From: Isoperla grammatica
Lineage: Eukaryota > Arthropoda > Insecta > Plecoptera > Perlodidae
Length of the DNA stretch: 64,000 bases
Direction of reading: 5' to 3'
Assembly (NCBI GenBank): GCA_945910005.1
Contig: OX246747.1
Location: 32,554,489-32,618,488 of the forward strand
The position numbers and the translations under genes were made by a program. The notes beneath the pieces were generated by a model. That model ran no database searches. It saw nothing but the letters and a program-made list of their open reading frames with translations, and was not told where the DNA came from. Within the stretch, counting starts at the first letter, position 1. The number at the start of each line of letters is the position of its first letter. Shown here one piece after another: positions 22,073 through 32,592 of the stretch.

Positions 22073-22378
22073 TAGGGCACTAGCAACACCAAAAGACAAC
22101 AATGAAACAAAAGAATTGAATCGATGGACAAACAACAAGCTGTAAAAAAAATAATTTCGTCTGATTTTGGAAAACAAAACAAAAAACAAACAAATACACA
22201 TACAAAACTTTCACTTAGTCGTTGTCTATCATTAAAAGTTTTAAATGACGAGCAGTTACTATTGCTACACTTGTTTTTATTTCTATGGTTGCAATTTTAT
22301 TATTTTGACAGCTGATGGTTTGTCCATCAGTTCAATTCATTTGTTCGGTTGTTGTCTTTCGGTGTTGCTAGTGCCCTA
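22073..22378. mobile_element. MITE family M, copy 1
   Basis: 306 bp. The ends TAGGGCACTAGCAACACCAA and AAGACAACAATGAAACAAA are mirrored at the right. TA flanks each side. The inner arms include GATGGACAAACAACAAGCTG facing CAGCTGATGGTTTGTCCATC. A second, altered copy is at 45302-45555. Confidence 0.88.
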
Positions 22379-22587
22379 TATGTAGGAAGCGAGTGTGCTA
22401 AGTACACGCGCGGACGGCAGATTTCATTCACACGTGGCGCTATCTCTCGGCGGCGAATCAAATTAGAGAACACCGGAGTGTGTAGCGTTAATACAGTTTG
22501 AACCTTGATCTTTCGCAACGAGCGCGGAAACCGGGTTCCAGCCTGGGGAGGGGGGGGTGTTCAGTGTTATTGAGTCGATGCTATATA

Positions 22588-23117
22588 TACACGTTCTACA
22601 AAGTAAGCTAAACCAATCTAGTTAAGGTACGTTGATACGTATATAAAACAACATTCTAGAATAGGTAACTACAGTGTTATTCAGTTTAACCTTGTAGTAG
22701 ATATCGTTCTTGCTTGCACTCACCCCCCCCCCCCCTCCCCCTTGTACGCCAAGGTTCTACCCCTGTCATCCGGGTCACAGTGCAATAAATACGTTCTACA
22801 AAGTAAGCGAAACCAATCTAGTTAACTTGATATGTAAAACAACATTCTAGAATAGGTAACTACAGTGTTATTCAGTTTAACCTTGCAGTAGATATCGTTC
22901 TTGCTTGCACTTAACCCCCCCCCCCCATGTACGCCAAGGTTCTACCCCTGTCATCCAGGTCTCAGTGCAATATACACGTTCAATAAAGTGAGCCAAACTA
23001 ATCTAGTTAAAGTAAGTTTGATACGTATACAACAACATATTAGACTAGACTATAGTGTATTTCACATTAACTTTGCAGTACCGTCCTTGCACAAAACCCT
23101 CTTGTACGGCAAGGGTC
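22588..23117 (+). repeat. three tandem units of about 185-200 bp with poly-C
   Basis: Units start at 22591, 22791 and 22976 with ACGTTCTACAAAGTAAGC or a variant. They share CTAGTTAAgGT, ACAACATTCTAGAATAGGTA, GATATCGTTCTTGCTTGCAC and TACGCCAAGGTTCTACCCC. Units one and two carry a poly-C run that differs in length. Unit three is more diverged and lacks it. Confidence 0.88.
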
Positions 23118-23270
23118 TACCCCCACCATGCGGCCGCGCGGCGAGTGCAGCAGGGGCTGTCAATGATTCAAATAATTTGTTAAATGTTGCGACATTCATT
23201 TTACATCTTGTCGTGAATAATTTATGAGCCACTGTTGCACTCACCGCGCGGCCGAATAGTGGGGGTAGGC
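23115..23270. mobile_element. MITE with GC-rich inverted ends
   Basis: TCTACCCCCACCATGCGGCC and GCGCGGCGAGTGCAGCAGGG at the left face GCACTCACCGCGCGGCC and GTGGGGGTAGGC at the right. Arms are about 44 bp and the interior is AT-rich. It abuts the third tandem unit. Confidence 0.75.
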
Positions 23271-23730
23271 AAACCCATGTTTAGTGCAATTTAAGACTCA
23301 GATGAGATACACTGTAGTAAGTTCTAGTTGTTTGTAGGAAGTTATATAGAAGTTCACCTATTTTGTAGGAGCTCTTTGACATTAATTATAATTAAGTTTG
23401 TGCTTTCTATTAACGTATGTAAAACATAACTTTAGATAGTTTTAACTGTGATGACGTCAGATTAAATGGTGGACGAGCTATCTGACTCCAAACAACTTTC
23501 TGAAACGTAGTTATTATTTAAAGTAGTAATTGTATCATTACAATACTTGACATATTAACTTCTTTTTCACTGTTTCGTGTTAAGAAACACGAAATATCTG
23601 AACGGATAACCCTCGCTACAATGTTTGCAAAAACAAAACTATCTGTCAATTGTCAACTGTCATGATTGTTTGGAGTCACAAATACGGTTCGTCATTGGTT
23701 GACACGGGAATCGTGACGTCACACTAATAT
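23271..23730. other. non-coding stretch, no gene recognised
   Basis: No shared repeat or supported coding frame. Confidence 0.5.
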
Positions 23731-24814
23731 ACTAGCAACGAAGCACTCATTAAATTCAAAGTTGTTCTAAATCGGCCTTGTTGATTCTGACATTTGTCCG
23801 CAGGTGTTCGCACTGTCCAATCACTGATTCATATGTTTCATATTTGAAATATCGATCTTTGATTGGTTATCGCTCACTCGTCGTTGGTGTTCGAAGCCCA
23901 CAGGGTTGGTTTAGTCACTTTAAATTAAAGTCCCCCACTGCAAATCAGTTTAGTTACTGAGTGGGTAGACTCTAAATGTGAATTTATTTATTTATTTATA
24001 CTCTATTAATGTAGGACCCTTAGATAGAGCTAATCATGGCCCTTCTAGATCAATTCTGAAAATCATCTGTTATAATGTGATATCTAACGACCTCGTGGTG
24101 GATCTTACAATATCGAAATATGATATTTAAGGACAGCACGCGCGAGCCATCAAAATAATTGGATGCGGTTATTGAATGGTACAGCACAATTAGGAGGAAC
24201 TCAATAGATAGCGCTCTCTCTCTCTCAAGTTTCTCTATCTACCGACTGAAGTTTGTTTAATGTGCTAGCTAGTTACAGTAATGGCGGATCGTAAAGACGG
24301 AATATTGCCCCTGCCGGCGGTAGAGCGCATCACCGTCTACCTGCTACCGCGTTAAAACGACAATAAATCAAATTCGTTATAACGAGGGAGGTATTACATG
24401 AACTTCTCTCGATAGTGAAGCGAGCGACCACCCACCGTTATTACGCCCGTTTTTATACTATGGGGAAAGTTTTCCGAACGAAAGACTGTTCAAAGAACGT
24501 TGACCCGGCCACGCACGTTGTGGATTCGATTAAATAAATAAATAAATAAATACATTCACATTTAGAGTCTACCTACTCAGTAACTAAACTGATTTGCAGT
24601 GGGGGACTTGAATTTAAAGCGACTAAACCAACCCTGTAGGCTCCGAACACCATCGACGAGTGAGCGATAACCAATCAAAGATCGATATTTCAATTATGAA
24701 ACGTATGAATCAGTGATCGGACAGTGCGAACACCCGCGGACAAATGCCAGAATTAACAAGGCCGATTCAGAACAACTTTGAATTTATTGAGAGCTTCGTT
24801 GCTAGGACGGCTCC
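23731..24814. mobile_element. 1.08-kb inverted pair of family K
   Basis: 23731-24000 and 24531-24814 are inverted copies of family K: CTAGCAACGAAGC, CAAAGTTGTTCT, GTCCGCaGGTGTTCGCACTG, GGTTATCGCTCACTCGTCG, CAGGGTTGGTTTAGTC, GAGTGGGTAGACTCTAAATG and a TTTA repeat facing inward. The centre (24001-24530) is unrelated and includes a family D piece at 24005-24075. It is either a transposon with 270-bp terminal inverted repeats or two oppositely inserted copies. Single copies elsewhere favour the latter. Confidence 0.8.
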
Positions 24815-25181
24815 AAAGTCACCGTTTACTTATTCCTAAGACAAGAAGATTTCCGGTCATGTCACACACGACTATCGATATCTGATATTATCTAAGGAAC
24901 AATGGAGTATTCATTCTGTCTGTAGATACATGAATAGTTTATTTGAGTAGCGTCCTAGCGACCACGATTGTGATAAAACTGATTTAGGTATAGTCTCGAA
25001 CATGGGAAAGTACGATTCGCAAATTGACTATACGTAGTTTTTCCATACCAAGAAAAAATCGACGGGAGGTAGGATACGGACCCAGGATTTTCCTCGACTA
25101 TTCTGTACGATCATTCATAAATCGCCATACAACTAACTATATTTGCACAAGCGGGAGCTCGGTGTGGAATTGTAAATGTAC

Positions 25182-25346
<165 letters not shown>

Positions 25347-25643
25347 TTAAACTCACAAAAATGGATAGAGGTTCCATGGCGAGAGCTTGACTATATTTCA
25401 TTTCTAGAGATAAACAATAAAGAAAGTTCTCGAACAACAAAGATATTCGTTTCATGAGAAAAGAATGTCTCAGAATGTTATTACCATCGCGTCGGCCGTT
25501 TTTATTGCAGCGAAATTGCTTTTGTGATACTCGCGAGAGTGGAAAAAAGTTTTCCATTGATTCTCAATATCGAATGAGACGTAAAGTATAGACGCGCATT
25601 GAAAATAATAATATGCACATAAGCCTCGTTTTGAACTATCTGG

Positions 25644-25922
25644 GTGACCGATAGAGGTGGCTCAGCGGTAAGACGCGAGACTCTAATTCGGGAGGTCGCC
25701 GGTTCGATTTCGGCCACCGCCAGTCCTGACTGAAGGTTTTTTTCAAGGATTTCCTCAGTCGTAAAAGCGAATGCTGGAATTGAGTCGTACTATCAGCCCT
25801 CGGACATTCCTTCCCAGCTATCCAAACACCCTGATAACCTAGTTAGTCACCTGAAGAGGGGCACATCAGGTAAAGCTGGTGTGCACCCTACAACGGGTAT
25901 TCCTACGAAAATTATTATTATT
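25644..25922 (+). mobile_element. intact tRNA-derived SINE
   Basis: The head has a box A-like TGGCTCAGCGGTAAGACG and a box B GGTTCGATTTC. Between them lies GACTCTAATTC, close to a tRNA-Arg (TCT) anticodon arm. A unique body follows (CAGTCCTGACTGAAGG, CTCGGACATTCCTTCCCAGC, GGGGCACATCAGGTAAAGCT), ending in an ATT repeat. ACTATCTGG lies directly outside both ends (25635-25643 and 25923-25931), a 9-bp target duplication. No other copy is in this window. Confidence 0.88.
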
Positions 25923-26245
25923 ACTATCTGGCTGGGTTTGTCCGCCGCTTAATACAATGGATATCTATCTATGGCTGTTGTATAAGAGGCGACTAAAATA
26001 GACGACGCTCTATAACCTAGTCGTTATATGTACGTCGTTAAACATCGAAACACGCCATCATCGTCGTCAAACTGTTTTATGTTCTTTGGCCCAAGTTTGT
26101 ATACAACACTAAAATATGTAATATTGTTTGAATGTCCGTTGAAAGAAACGTTTGTTGCAGATTTATAGTTCATTTTCTATTGGTCAGTTTTAGACACTTT
26201 CCTAAGATAGAAGATTTTAAAAAAGAATTCGAGAAGAAGAATGAT

Positions 26246-26545
26246 TGATGATTGATATTTGGGCTTAAAGTCTTATATTTTTGCAACTTGGCTAATCAAG
26301 AAGATGATTGGGTGATAATGAAGATAAAAATGGGAGCTCTTTGGAGGAAAGGGGCAAGTAGGACGGTGCGTGAGGAAAGAGGAAAGGGGAGGAAAGGGGA
26401 TTAGGGTGTGGACTGCACTTTGTCTGACTTCTCCTCCTCGACCAGTCCGGCTAGGGTGGCCCTACCAGAAGCATACGCTTCCGCCAGCATAGCTCTCGGG
26501 ATCAACAAAGCACGCAAAACTGCCCTCCACGATAAGATAGCAGTC
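26246..26545 (-). mobile_element. SINE with AAGTTGCAAAAATA tail, mixed body
   Basis: The plus strand begins with the reversed tRNA-SINE tail (GATATTTGGGCTTAAAGTCT, GCAACTTGGCTAATC). It then runs into a body also found in the GTCGTTAAAC family: GTCCGGCTAGGGTGGCCCTA, then CCAGAAGCATACGCTTCCGC and CATAGCTCTCGGGAT (compare 44813-45010). The two SINE families share a body but carry different tails. Confidence 0.75.
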
Positions 26546-26742
26546 CCTGGGCAAGATAAGAGAAAATTTTGTTAGTACTATCGAATTCTGATATTTCGTC
26601 GCAATAATGACTATTATTATAGTCTATATCTTACGTTGGGTCAACTCTATGACAGAATATAGTGTAATCAAATGTGAACAAGTAAGGATAAATGTACGCC
26701 TGCCTAGGTTGAGTTTAGAGCTCATTAAAACAGAATAAAACG

Positions 26743-26975
26743 TAGGGGTGCGGTTGTTGTCAACCAATGTTTGCACTCAAACTCTCGAATATTTGCGTTT
26801 AAATAAATAAAATAAATAAAGTCACAGTTGGAGTTTACCCAGACTGATTTTCAGTGGGTGACTTTAATTTAAAGCGACTAAACCAACCCTGTAGGCGCTA
26901 TAGAAGAAAACATTTATAACATAGGTGCAGTTGTTGTCATCCAACATTTGCAGTCGAGAATTTTCGAATATCTAC
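26743..26975. repeat. direct repeats flanking a family K fragment
   Basis: 26743-26798 and 26920-26975 are direct copies (GGTGCGGTTGTTGTC, AACCAATGTTTGCA and TCGAATATtTgC, or close variants). Between them lies a 95-bp piece of family K (26802-26896, minus sense) with its AAATA tail. Confidence 0.65.
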
Positions 26976-27044
26976 TTTTTATCTTTTCTACTTTGGTGCA
27001 CGGCAGCGCACAATAATAATATAGTAAAATAAATGTATTTATAT

Positions 27045-27230
27045 AACCGGCCAAGAGATAGGTGGACGGACCAAATATAGGAAAGCGTCGAAGAAAGAGG
27101 GGAATCATGGGATAGGATTAATGAAGAAAGACTCTGGGAAGACAGAAAGAAGTGGAGAGAATTATTAGAAACGGCGGTTATAGAAGAAAACGAAGAAGAT
27201 GAGGTGCTGAGCCTGGCTAGCAAGCACTAG
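27045..27230 (+). pseudogene. non-LTR retrotransposon C-terminal remnant
   Basis: The frame reads NRPRDRWTDQI, then a stop, then ESVEERGESWDRINEERLWE and DRKKWRELLETA before a final stop at 27228-27230. The pattern GRPxxRWxDxI...RGxxW...A.DRxxWRxL is typical of the C-terminal tail of LINE polymerases, following the reverse transcriptase. The in-frame TAG and missing upstream domains make it a dead fragment. It transcribes opposite to PDE4. Confidence 0.8.
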
Positions 27231-27611
27231 AAGGTAGCCAGAGAAACTGGTGACTTGTCACCCCCCGACCCGACGAATGTTGGATAATGGTGTTTGATAT
27301 ATATTTCAATATATACATTTATTTTTAGAAAAGAGTTTTGCGCTGTTCAATAAACTATATATACGTTCACACAATAGAACGAGTTGCCGCTCTCGCTATA
27401 GAAGTATAAAAGAAAAAACAGACAGAAATATACAACATAGGTGGGGTATATTGTACATCGCAGGAACGTACAACTATCTCTACCTATAAAGCCCCTTTGT
27501 TTACTTTACGCGACGAAATGTTTGTATATAGGTATATCACGTTAATACCCTGCTTCTACCATCCATAGGGATTGCATTTCAAATACAGACAATACATCTA
27601 TATATTTCGTT
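27231..27611. other. AT-rich flank, no gene
   Basis: Possibly the 3-prime untranslated part of the LINE remnant at its left edge (ACTGGTGACTTGTCACC hairpin at 27245-27261). Otherwise nothing is recognised. Confidence 0.4.
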
Positions 27612-28365
27612 GTGAACATACAGAGACAATATTGAGAATAAAGAGCTGCAAGTTATTTAGGTCGCAAGGTATATATTATTATATTATTGAAATATATATA
27701 TAGAGAGGATTGTATGTTTCAAATACGTTACAAACAATACTTCTGTACATCTATATATATAAAAATACATTTATCGCTGTGAACATACAGAGACAATATT
27801 GAGAATAAAGAGCTGCAAGTTATTTAGGTCGCAAGGTATATATTATTATATTATTGAAATTCAGAAATAAAGAGAGGATTGTGTTTCAATTACAAACAAT
27901 ACTACTGTTCATCTCTATATGTATATATTTATCGCTGTGAACACTAAACATACAGAGACAATATGGAGAATAAAGGGCTGCAAGTTATTTAGGTCGCAAG
28001 GTATATATTATTATATTATTGAAATTCAGAAATAAAGAGAGGATTGTGTTTCAATTACAAACAATACTACTGTTCATCTCTATATGTATATATTTATCGC
28101 TGTGAACACTAAACATACAGAGACAATATTGAGAATAAAGAGCTGCAAGTTATTTAGGTCGCAAGGTATATATTATTATATTATTGAAATTCAGAAATAA
28201 AGAGAGGATTGTGTTTCAATTACAAACAATACTACTGTTCATCTCTATATGTATATATTTATCGCTGTGAACACTAAACATACAGAGACAATATGGAGAA
28301 TAAAAAGCTGCAAGTTATTTAGGTCGCAAGGTATATTATTATATTATTGAAATACAGAAAAAGAG
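27612..28365 (+). repeat. five-copy satellite, period about 166-168 bp
   Basis: Units share ACATACAGAGACAATATTGA, then GAATAAAGAGCTGCAAGTTA, TTTAGGTCGCAAGGTATATA, then TTGAAATTCAGAAATAAAGA and CAATTACAAACAATACTACT. They begin near 27615, 27783, 27950, 28118 and 28285. The three middle units are nearly identical and the outer ones more diverged. Confidence 0.93.
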
Positions 28366-29225
28366 AGAGGATTTTGTGTGTGCAGTTCAGACAGTATCAC
28401 AAACGCTGGATCATAGAGTTCTGAGTTCAATATACGTTGGTTTGATGAAAAGCTGAACTAGAGAACTAGTTCGAACACATCCATGGCAAAAAAAAAAAAT
28501 CCTTGGTGACACAAACTATTATTAGGTGAAAAACGAGTATTAAAACGAGTATTGTATCTCAATAATGTAACATCACATAGAAAAAAAGGAAATCAGCCTC
28601 AATTTGAATTCGAAATGGCTGAATACTAGTAAGAAATATTGTATTATACTATTACCATTCTCTATGTTGTTATTTGAAGTTTACTTAGTGACAAAAGGTA
28701 AATTTTAATTACAAACCCTAATAATAATTAAAAAATATTACGAGATAGGTATTCTTCCCATGGTCCTTAGTCCTACGAACCAAAATTTTACCCGGTTTTC
28801 TCTTTAAAACATAAATAAATCATTTTGACAACCAAATAAAGGTAGTAAGTATCTATATTAAGAATCTATACTCCCCACAGCCCGTGTACTTTCCCTATAC
28901 CTTTACACTACTCTCAGAGAATCTGTTTACAATTCATGTCATCAATTGACATTGCTGTGATCCCCCCCCCCCCCCCTACACGTGACCGCAGTATCCACAC
29001 AATCAGGACATTGATGAGCATTAGCTACGCTCCCGTCAACTGATGATGTCGGCCGACAACCCGGCCGGCTTCATTTTAATCACGAGGATCGACGGTTCCA
29101 TCACTTTGATGTGATTATATTATCACGACCCGTTGTTCGTATCGCATACGTTATGCGTTAATACCATCGTCGGTATAGAGCAGCGTACTTGGTATACAGG
29201 AAAGAGAAGGCGCTGTTTGCAAACC
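28366..29225. other. non-coding stretch with C15 tract
   Basis: A poly-C tract lies at 28962-28976. No gene or shared repeat is recognised. Confidence 0.5.
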
Positions 29226-29300
29226 AATCAATCGTTGGTCCAGTGGTTAGCATCCCTGCTTCCAATGCAGAAGGTTCCGGTTTCAAATCCCGCTTCAGGC
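29226..29300 (+). tRNA. tRNA-like sequence, probably pseudogene (CCA)
   Basis: TGGTCCAGTGGTTAGCAT fits box A. CTGC-TTCCAAT-GCAG forms an anticodon arm reading CCA. GGTTTCAAATCC is close to box B but one base long. A T7 run follows, as for a Pol III stop. The would-be acceptor ends (CAATCGT and TTCAGGC) do not pair and the D stem has a mismatch. A functional tRNA is therefore unlikely. Confidence 0.4.
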
Positions 29301-29983
29301 AGACTTTTTTTAACTTCTTATTTGGATTCAATAGGGAATATGCATGTTAATTTTTGTCGTCGTTACCAAATTAATGACGATGTTATGAAGTCAAAAATAT
29401 TTCATTTTCCCATTTTCGTAAATATTTTCATTCAAGAAAGTGAGCTGAAAATTTCACAAATAATTTTGGCGGGAAAAACCGGTCATGACGTCAGAACTGA
29501 CTAACATCAATCAGCCTATCACACAAAGATAATCAAAGATTGTATTTGTGCCGAATATTTCACTTAAATTAGAGTATTTATAGTATTATTTGGTTCCATA
29601 ATGAGTAATAATTGTTTGCAACAATTAATTTACACAATTGGCATGATTATTTGTAATAATGAAACATTATTTTAGTGAATAATAGGTTTGTGAAGAGATC
29701 GGACAACGATGAATACGTTGTCTTTCCGATAATTGTCTAGTGTTGCAAGGCGGTGATTGGCAAACACATTCATACACAGTGATGTTTACTCAGTTATGAC
29801 GTAACCATCCGTTTCACGATAAAAGCCCGGGAAAGAAGAAATGTTATACTTTGTAACATTATAAAAATAAAACTGTGACGTTTTGAAGTGAGAAAAGTAG
29901 TTTGCCGGTATTTGTAGATGAGGGCCTGTCAACTTCACATGATCGAACCAACATCGGGAAATGTGGTATATTCCCTATTCCAA
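29301..29983. other. non-coding stretch, no gene recognised
   Basis: AT-rich, with no recognised repeat. Confidence 0.5.
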
Positions 29984-30270
29984 TTTGGAGCCGTCCTAGC
30001 AACAAAGCACTCAATAATTCAAAGTTGTTCTGAATCTGCCTTGTTGATTCTGGCATTTGTCCGCAGGTGTTCGCACTGTCCAATCACTGATTCATATGTT
30101 TTGTATTTGAAATATCGAACTTTGATTGGTTATCGCTCACTCGTCGATGGTGTTCGGAGCCTACAGGGTTGGTTTAATCGCTTTAAATTAAAGTCCCCCA
30201 CTGAAAATCAGTCTTGTAACTGAGTGGGTAGACTCTAAATGTGAATTAATTTATTTAGTTTTATTTAATT
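29984..30270 (+). mobile_element. family K, solo copy
   Basis: TTGGAGCCGTCCTAGCAACA at the left, then the same blocks as 23731-24000 to GAGTGGGTAGACTCTAAATG and a TTTA tail. A parallel open frame in this copy and in 23778-23960 (RRCSHCPITDSYV, LIGYRSLV, GWF.FKLKSPT) reflects the shared DNA and is not evidence of a protein. Confidence 0.82.
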
Positions 30271-30884
30271 GTTCGTAGCCCAAAAACCATACAAAAACTC
30301 TCTAACAAAGATCGGTAATTAATTAATTGAGTTAGAAAGGAGTCAACAAAATAAACGTCAACGTCCAAAGAAAACGTTCTTTTCTGGAAGAGATCACAAC
30401 AACAAGTCCATCGTTAGCATTCTCTTTACATTACAAGCTCTTTGTCAAGAATCTCCGAATAGAATGAATGAATTCTTCGATTCTATCCAGTTTTCTTTCA
30501 TGCTTTGCTCGAATACGGTTCTTCCAAGAGCGTGAGTCGTGATTCGGAGAGGGATTTAGGAAGGGGGAGGGGGGGGGGGGAGGTTTTTCGCCTTTCATTG
30601 ATGAATAACGCGCGGTGGAAATTCCCCGTTAATTGGATCTGTTCAGAGCGTAGTCGTATTGTCAAACTCGGAGACGAGTAGAGACCTTTGAGTATTGCAA
30701 CACAATAGGTAGAGTCGCGACGCTATAGGGAATCAGTAGCTTTAGTAATTGGTTCTGTTCAGAGCCTAAGAAATAATAATCTGAGAATAATATTACAAAT
30801 AATGCAAAATTCTCATGTAGATCTAGAATAATAATACTTCCAACATCTTTCTCTCTGCTACGAAAGCAATAGAATTTATGTAAA
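30271..30884. other. non-coding stretch with G-rich run
   Basis: G-runs occur at about 30562-30581. No gene is recognised. Confidence 0.5.
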
Positions 30885-31015
30885 TGACCGTGATTAGCTC
30901 TATCTAAAGGTCCTTGATAGTTATGTTAAAGTCCATTTTCACTGTTTTGCATTGTTGTCATTGAAGATCTACATGGCCTGATTATCTCTATCTAAGGATC
31001 AATTCTGAAAAAAGT
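30885..31015. mobile_element. dispersed repeat family D, copy 3
   Basis: GACCGTGATTAGCTCTATCT and AAAGGTCCTTGATAG at the left, GCATTGTTGTCATTGAAGAT and GGATCAATTCTGAAAA at the right, as in 8495-8655. Confidence 0.6.
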
Positions 31016-31138
31016 ATTTTTGTGGAAACACCAACGCAACAAAATAATATTTTCTAGTCGGCTACTACGGTTCACAGTGGGACGAGCCATGCCCACCCAA
31101 AACGTACATCCATCATAATAAATTACCAGACAGAACCA

Positions 31139-31142
31139 GAGT

Positions 31143-31173
<31 letters not shown>

Positions 31174-31305
31174 GCTTTACCTCCACTTTTCCGAGAGAGA
31201 CTTTCGCTTCAGTTTTTCGAGCGCGAGCGACGCCATTTTACATTATCCCGACACCCGGATGAATGACGGGTGGCGCAGCCTAGCCTAGCCTAGCCTAGCC
31301 TAGCC
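31139..31305. repeat. (GA)n run and CCTAG pentamer run
   Basis: A GA microsatellite lies at 31139-31174 and a run of about six CCTAG-type units at 31275-31305, the complement of the TAGGC units near 16250. Confidence 0.85.
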
Positions 31306-31639
31306 CCCCTACTTTAGCCCCCCTACTTTATGGTTGACATGACGAATGTCCCGAAACTTTTCTACCGATGTCGTTGACTGATGTCCCTTCCTCTCTTCTC
31401 CCTTCCCCACCAACCCCGCCCCCATTTCCCCTTTACGCGCGATAATGACGAAAAAACATTTTTTTCTCTTTTTTTATACTATCATTGCGTAGATTGGATT
31501 CAAACAGAAATACACCTTCTATACTATTTTAAAAGATGGTAGATTGAAGAAATACCCGAGATTGTTGTGGAAAAAATCAAAAATACTACCGGTTCGCAAG
31601 AGAACAATGGTCTACTAACTACTTCCGAACGCTCTTAAG

Positions 31640-32406
31640 AGAGCCTTGAGAGCGTTCGGAAGTAGTTATGACGTTTTGAGTCAACTAATTTCTCTTACAC
31701 AGATGATAGGATTATTATGAAAAATTACCTACTTGCAGAGGGGTGTCATATCTACGCGTGGTATTAAGTACATTTGTTACAAGCTTGCTCTAAAATAATA
31801 TACTCACGTTTCAATTATGCAAATAAATTACTTTCGTCGAAGATTTTTTTTTTTTGGATTTATTTTAAGGCGGAGCAATAAAAGCTACATCCTACCTGGT
31901 CGTCAATTTTGGAGCCATCTGTGAACACCAAGGTAAACCCACGGTGTTCATGGCAAATTTCCAGAAAGTGAATTTTGAATTTTAAATCCGAAGTAGAAAA
32001 TTTATCAAAACGACAAAGATCAAATCTCATAACCGGTTCCGGTATAATCCAAGGTGGATTAGTACCAAAAACCGAGTTGAAAAGATTTGGCATATCAAAT
32101 TCTAAAAATGTAAATAAATGTAAAACACGCAAGCCCGTTGGTAATGTAGCCAATGGTTTACTATCAAAATGTCTGACAAATCTGTCGTTAAAAAGAATCT
32201 GATGTGATGGATGATTTGGTATTGCTCTGATCTTCATTACGTACGCGCCCATCGAAGATGTTCGGCGAAACAATACGGAGAATCTGTTTAAAAATGGGTA
32301 CATTATTTTTTAATAGGTTGGTGACAAATGTACTTAATACCATGCATAGATATGAAATTCGATAGGCATAGACATATGATAGGCAGCCATGACATCTGTA
32401 AAGCTC
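31640..32406 (-). mobile_element. 767-bp retroelement insertion
   Basis: Bracketed by the 21-bp target duplication. It contains a leftward coding remnant (31860-32303), with a T13 run at about 31842-31854 that could be its reversed poly-A. GAGAGCGTTCGGAAGTAGTT just inside the left edge is the inverse of the target itself, giving a stem of about 19 bp. TGGTATTAAGTACATTTGT near 31760-31780 is also mirrored near 32320-32345. Such inversions can arise in abortive target-primed reverse transcription. Confidence 0.75.
31860..32303 (-). pseudogene. LINE polyprotein remnant with RNase H-like motif
   Basis: A 147-codon open frame. Near its end it reads FTLVFTDGSKIDDQVGCSFY. TDGSK...VG is the first catalytic block of RNase H as found at the C-terminus of some non-LTR retrotransposon polyproteins, with the Asp as metal ligand. 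The preceding 100 residues (RAIPNHPSHQ, ICHEHRGF) fit the linker between reverse transcriptase and RNase H. Reverse transcriptase and the remaining RNase H motifs are absent, and the frame ends soon after the motif. It is a truncated, non-functional copy. Confidence 0.78.
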
Positions 32407-32592
32407 CTACTGCCGAACGCTCTTAAGTTCCTTACAACATTCTTTCTTTCATCGTTTCTTTAAATAAATTATACTACTGCCCCATTTGTCACTCTCCGAG
32501 ACAATTTCACTAGAGACAGCTATTAATTGCATTAATTGCCGAGAAAAATCTACTTCTTCTTCTTCTTCTTCGTCTTAAATTGCTTCGTTAAG

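Larger units (their letters stand above)
31489..32592. mobile_element. family C copy split by an insertion
   Basis: 31489-31639 and 32407-32592 together match the continuous copy at 14922-15245. The break falls at CGCTCTTAAG. A duplicated target of about 21 bp with one mismatch (31619-31639 and 32407-32427, ending CCGAACGCTCTTAAG) brackets the insert 31640-32406. Confidence 0.85.

Noticed and set aside
27612..28365. CRISPR-like spacing of repeats
   Set aside because: Units are contiguous and repeat in full, with no unique spacers, in a eukaryotic intron-bearing sequence.
29133..29504. 123-codon plus-strand frame
   Set aside because: It runs through a tRNA-like sequence and has no recognisable domain.
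31975..32202. 75-codon plus-strand frame
   Set aside because: It is antisense to the LINE RNase H remnant.
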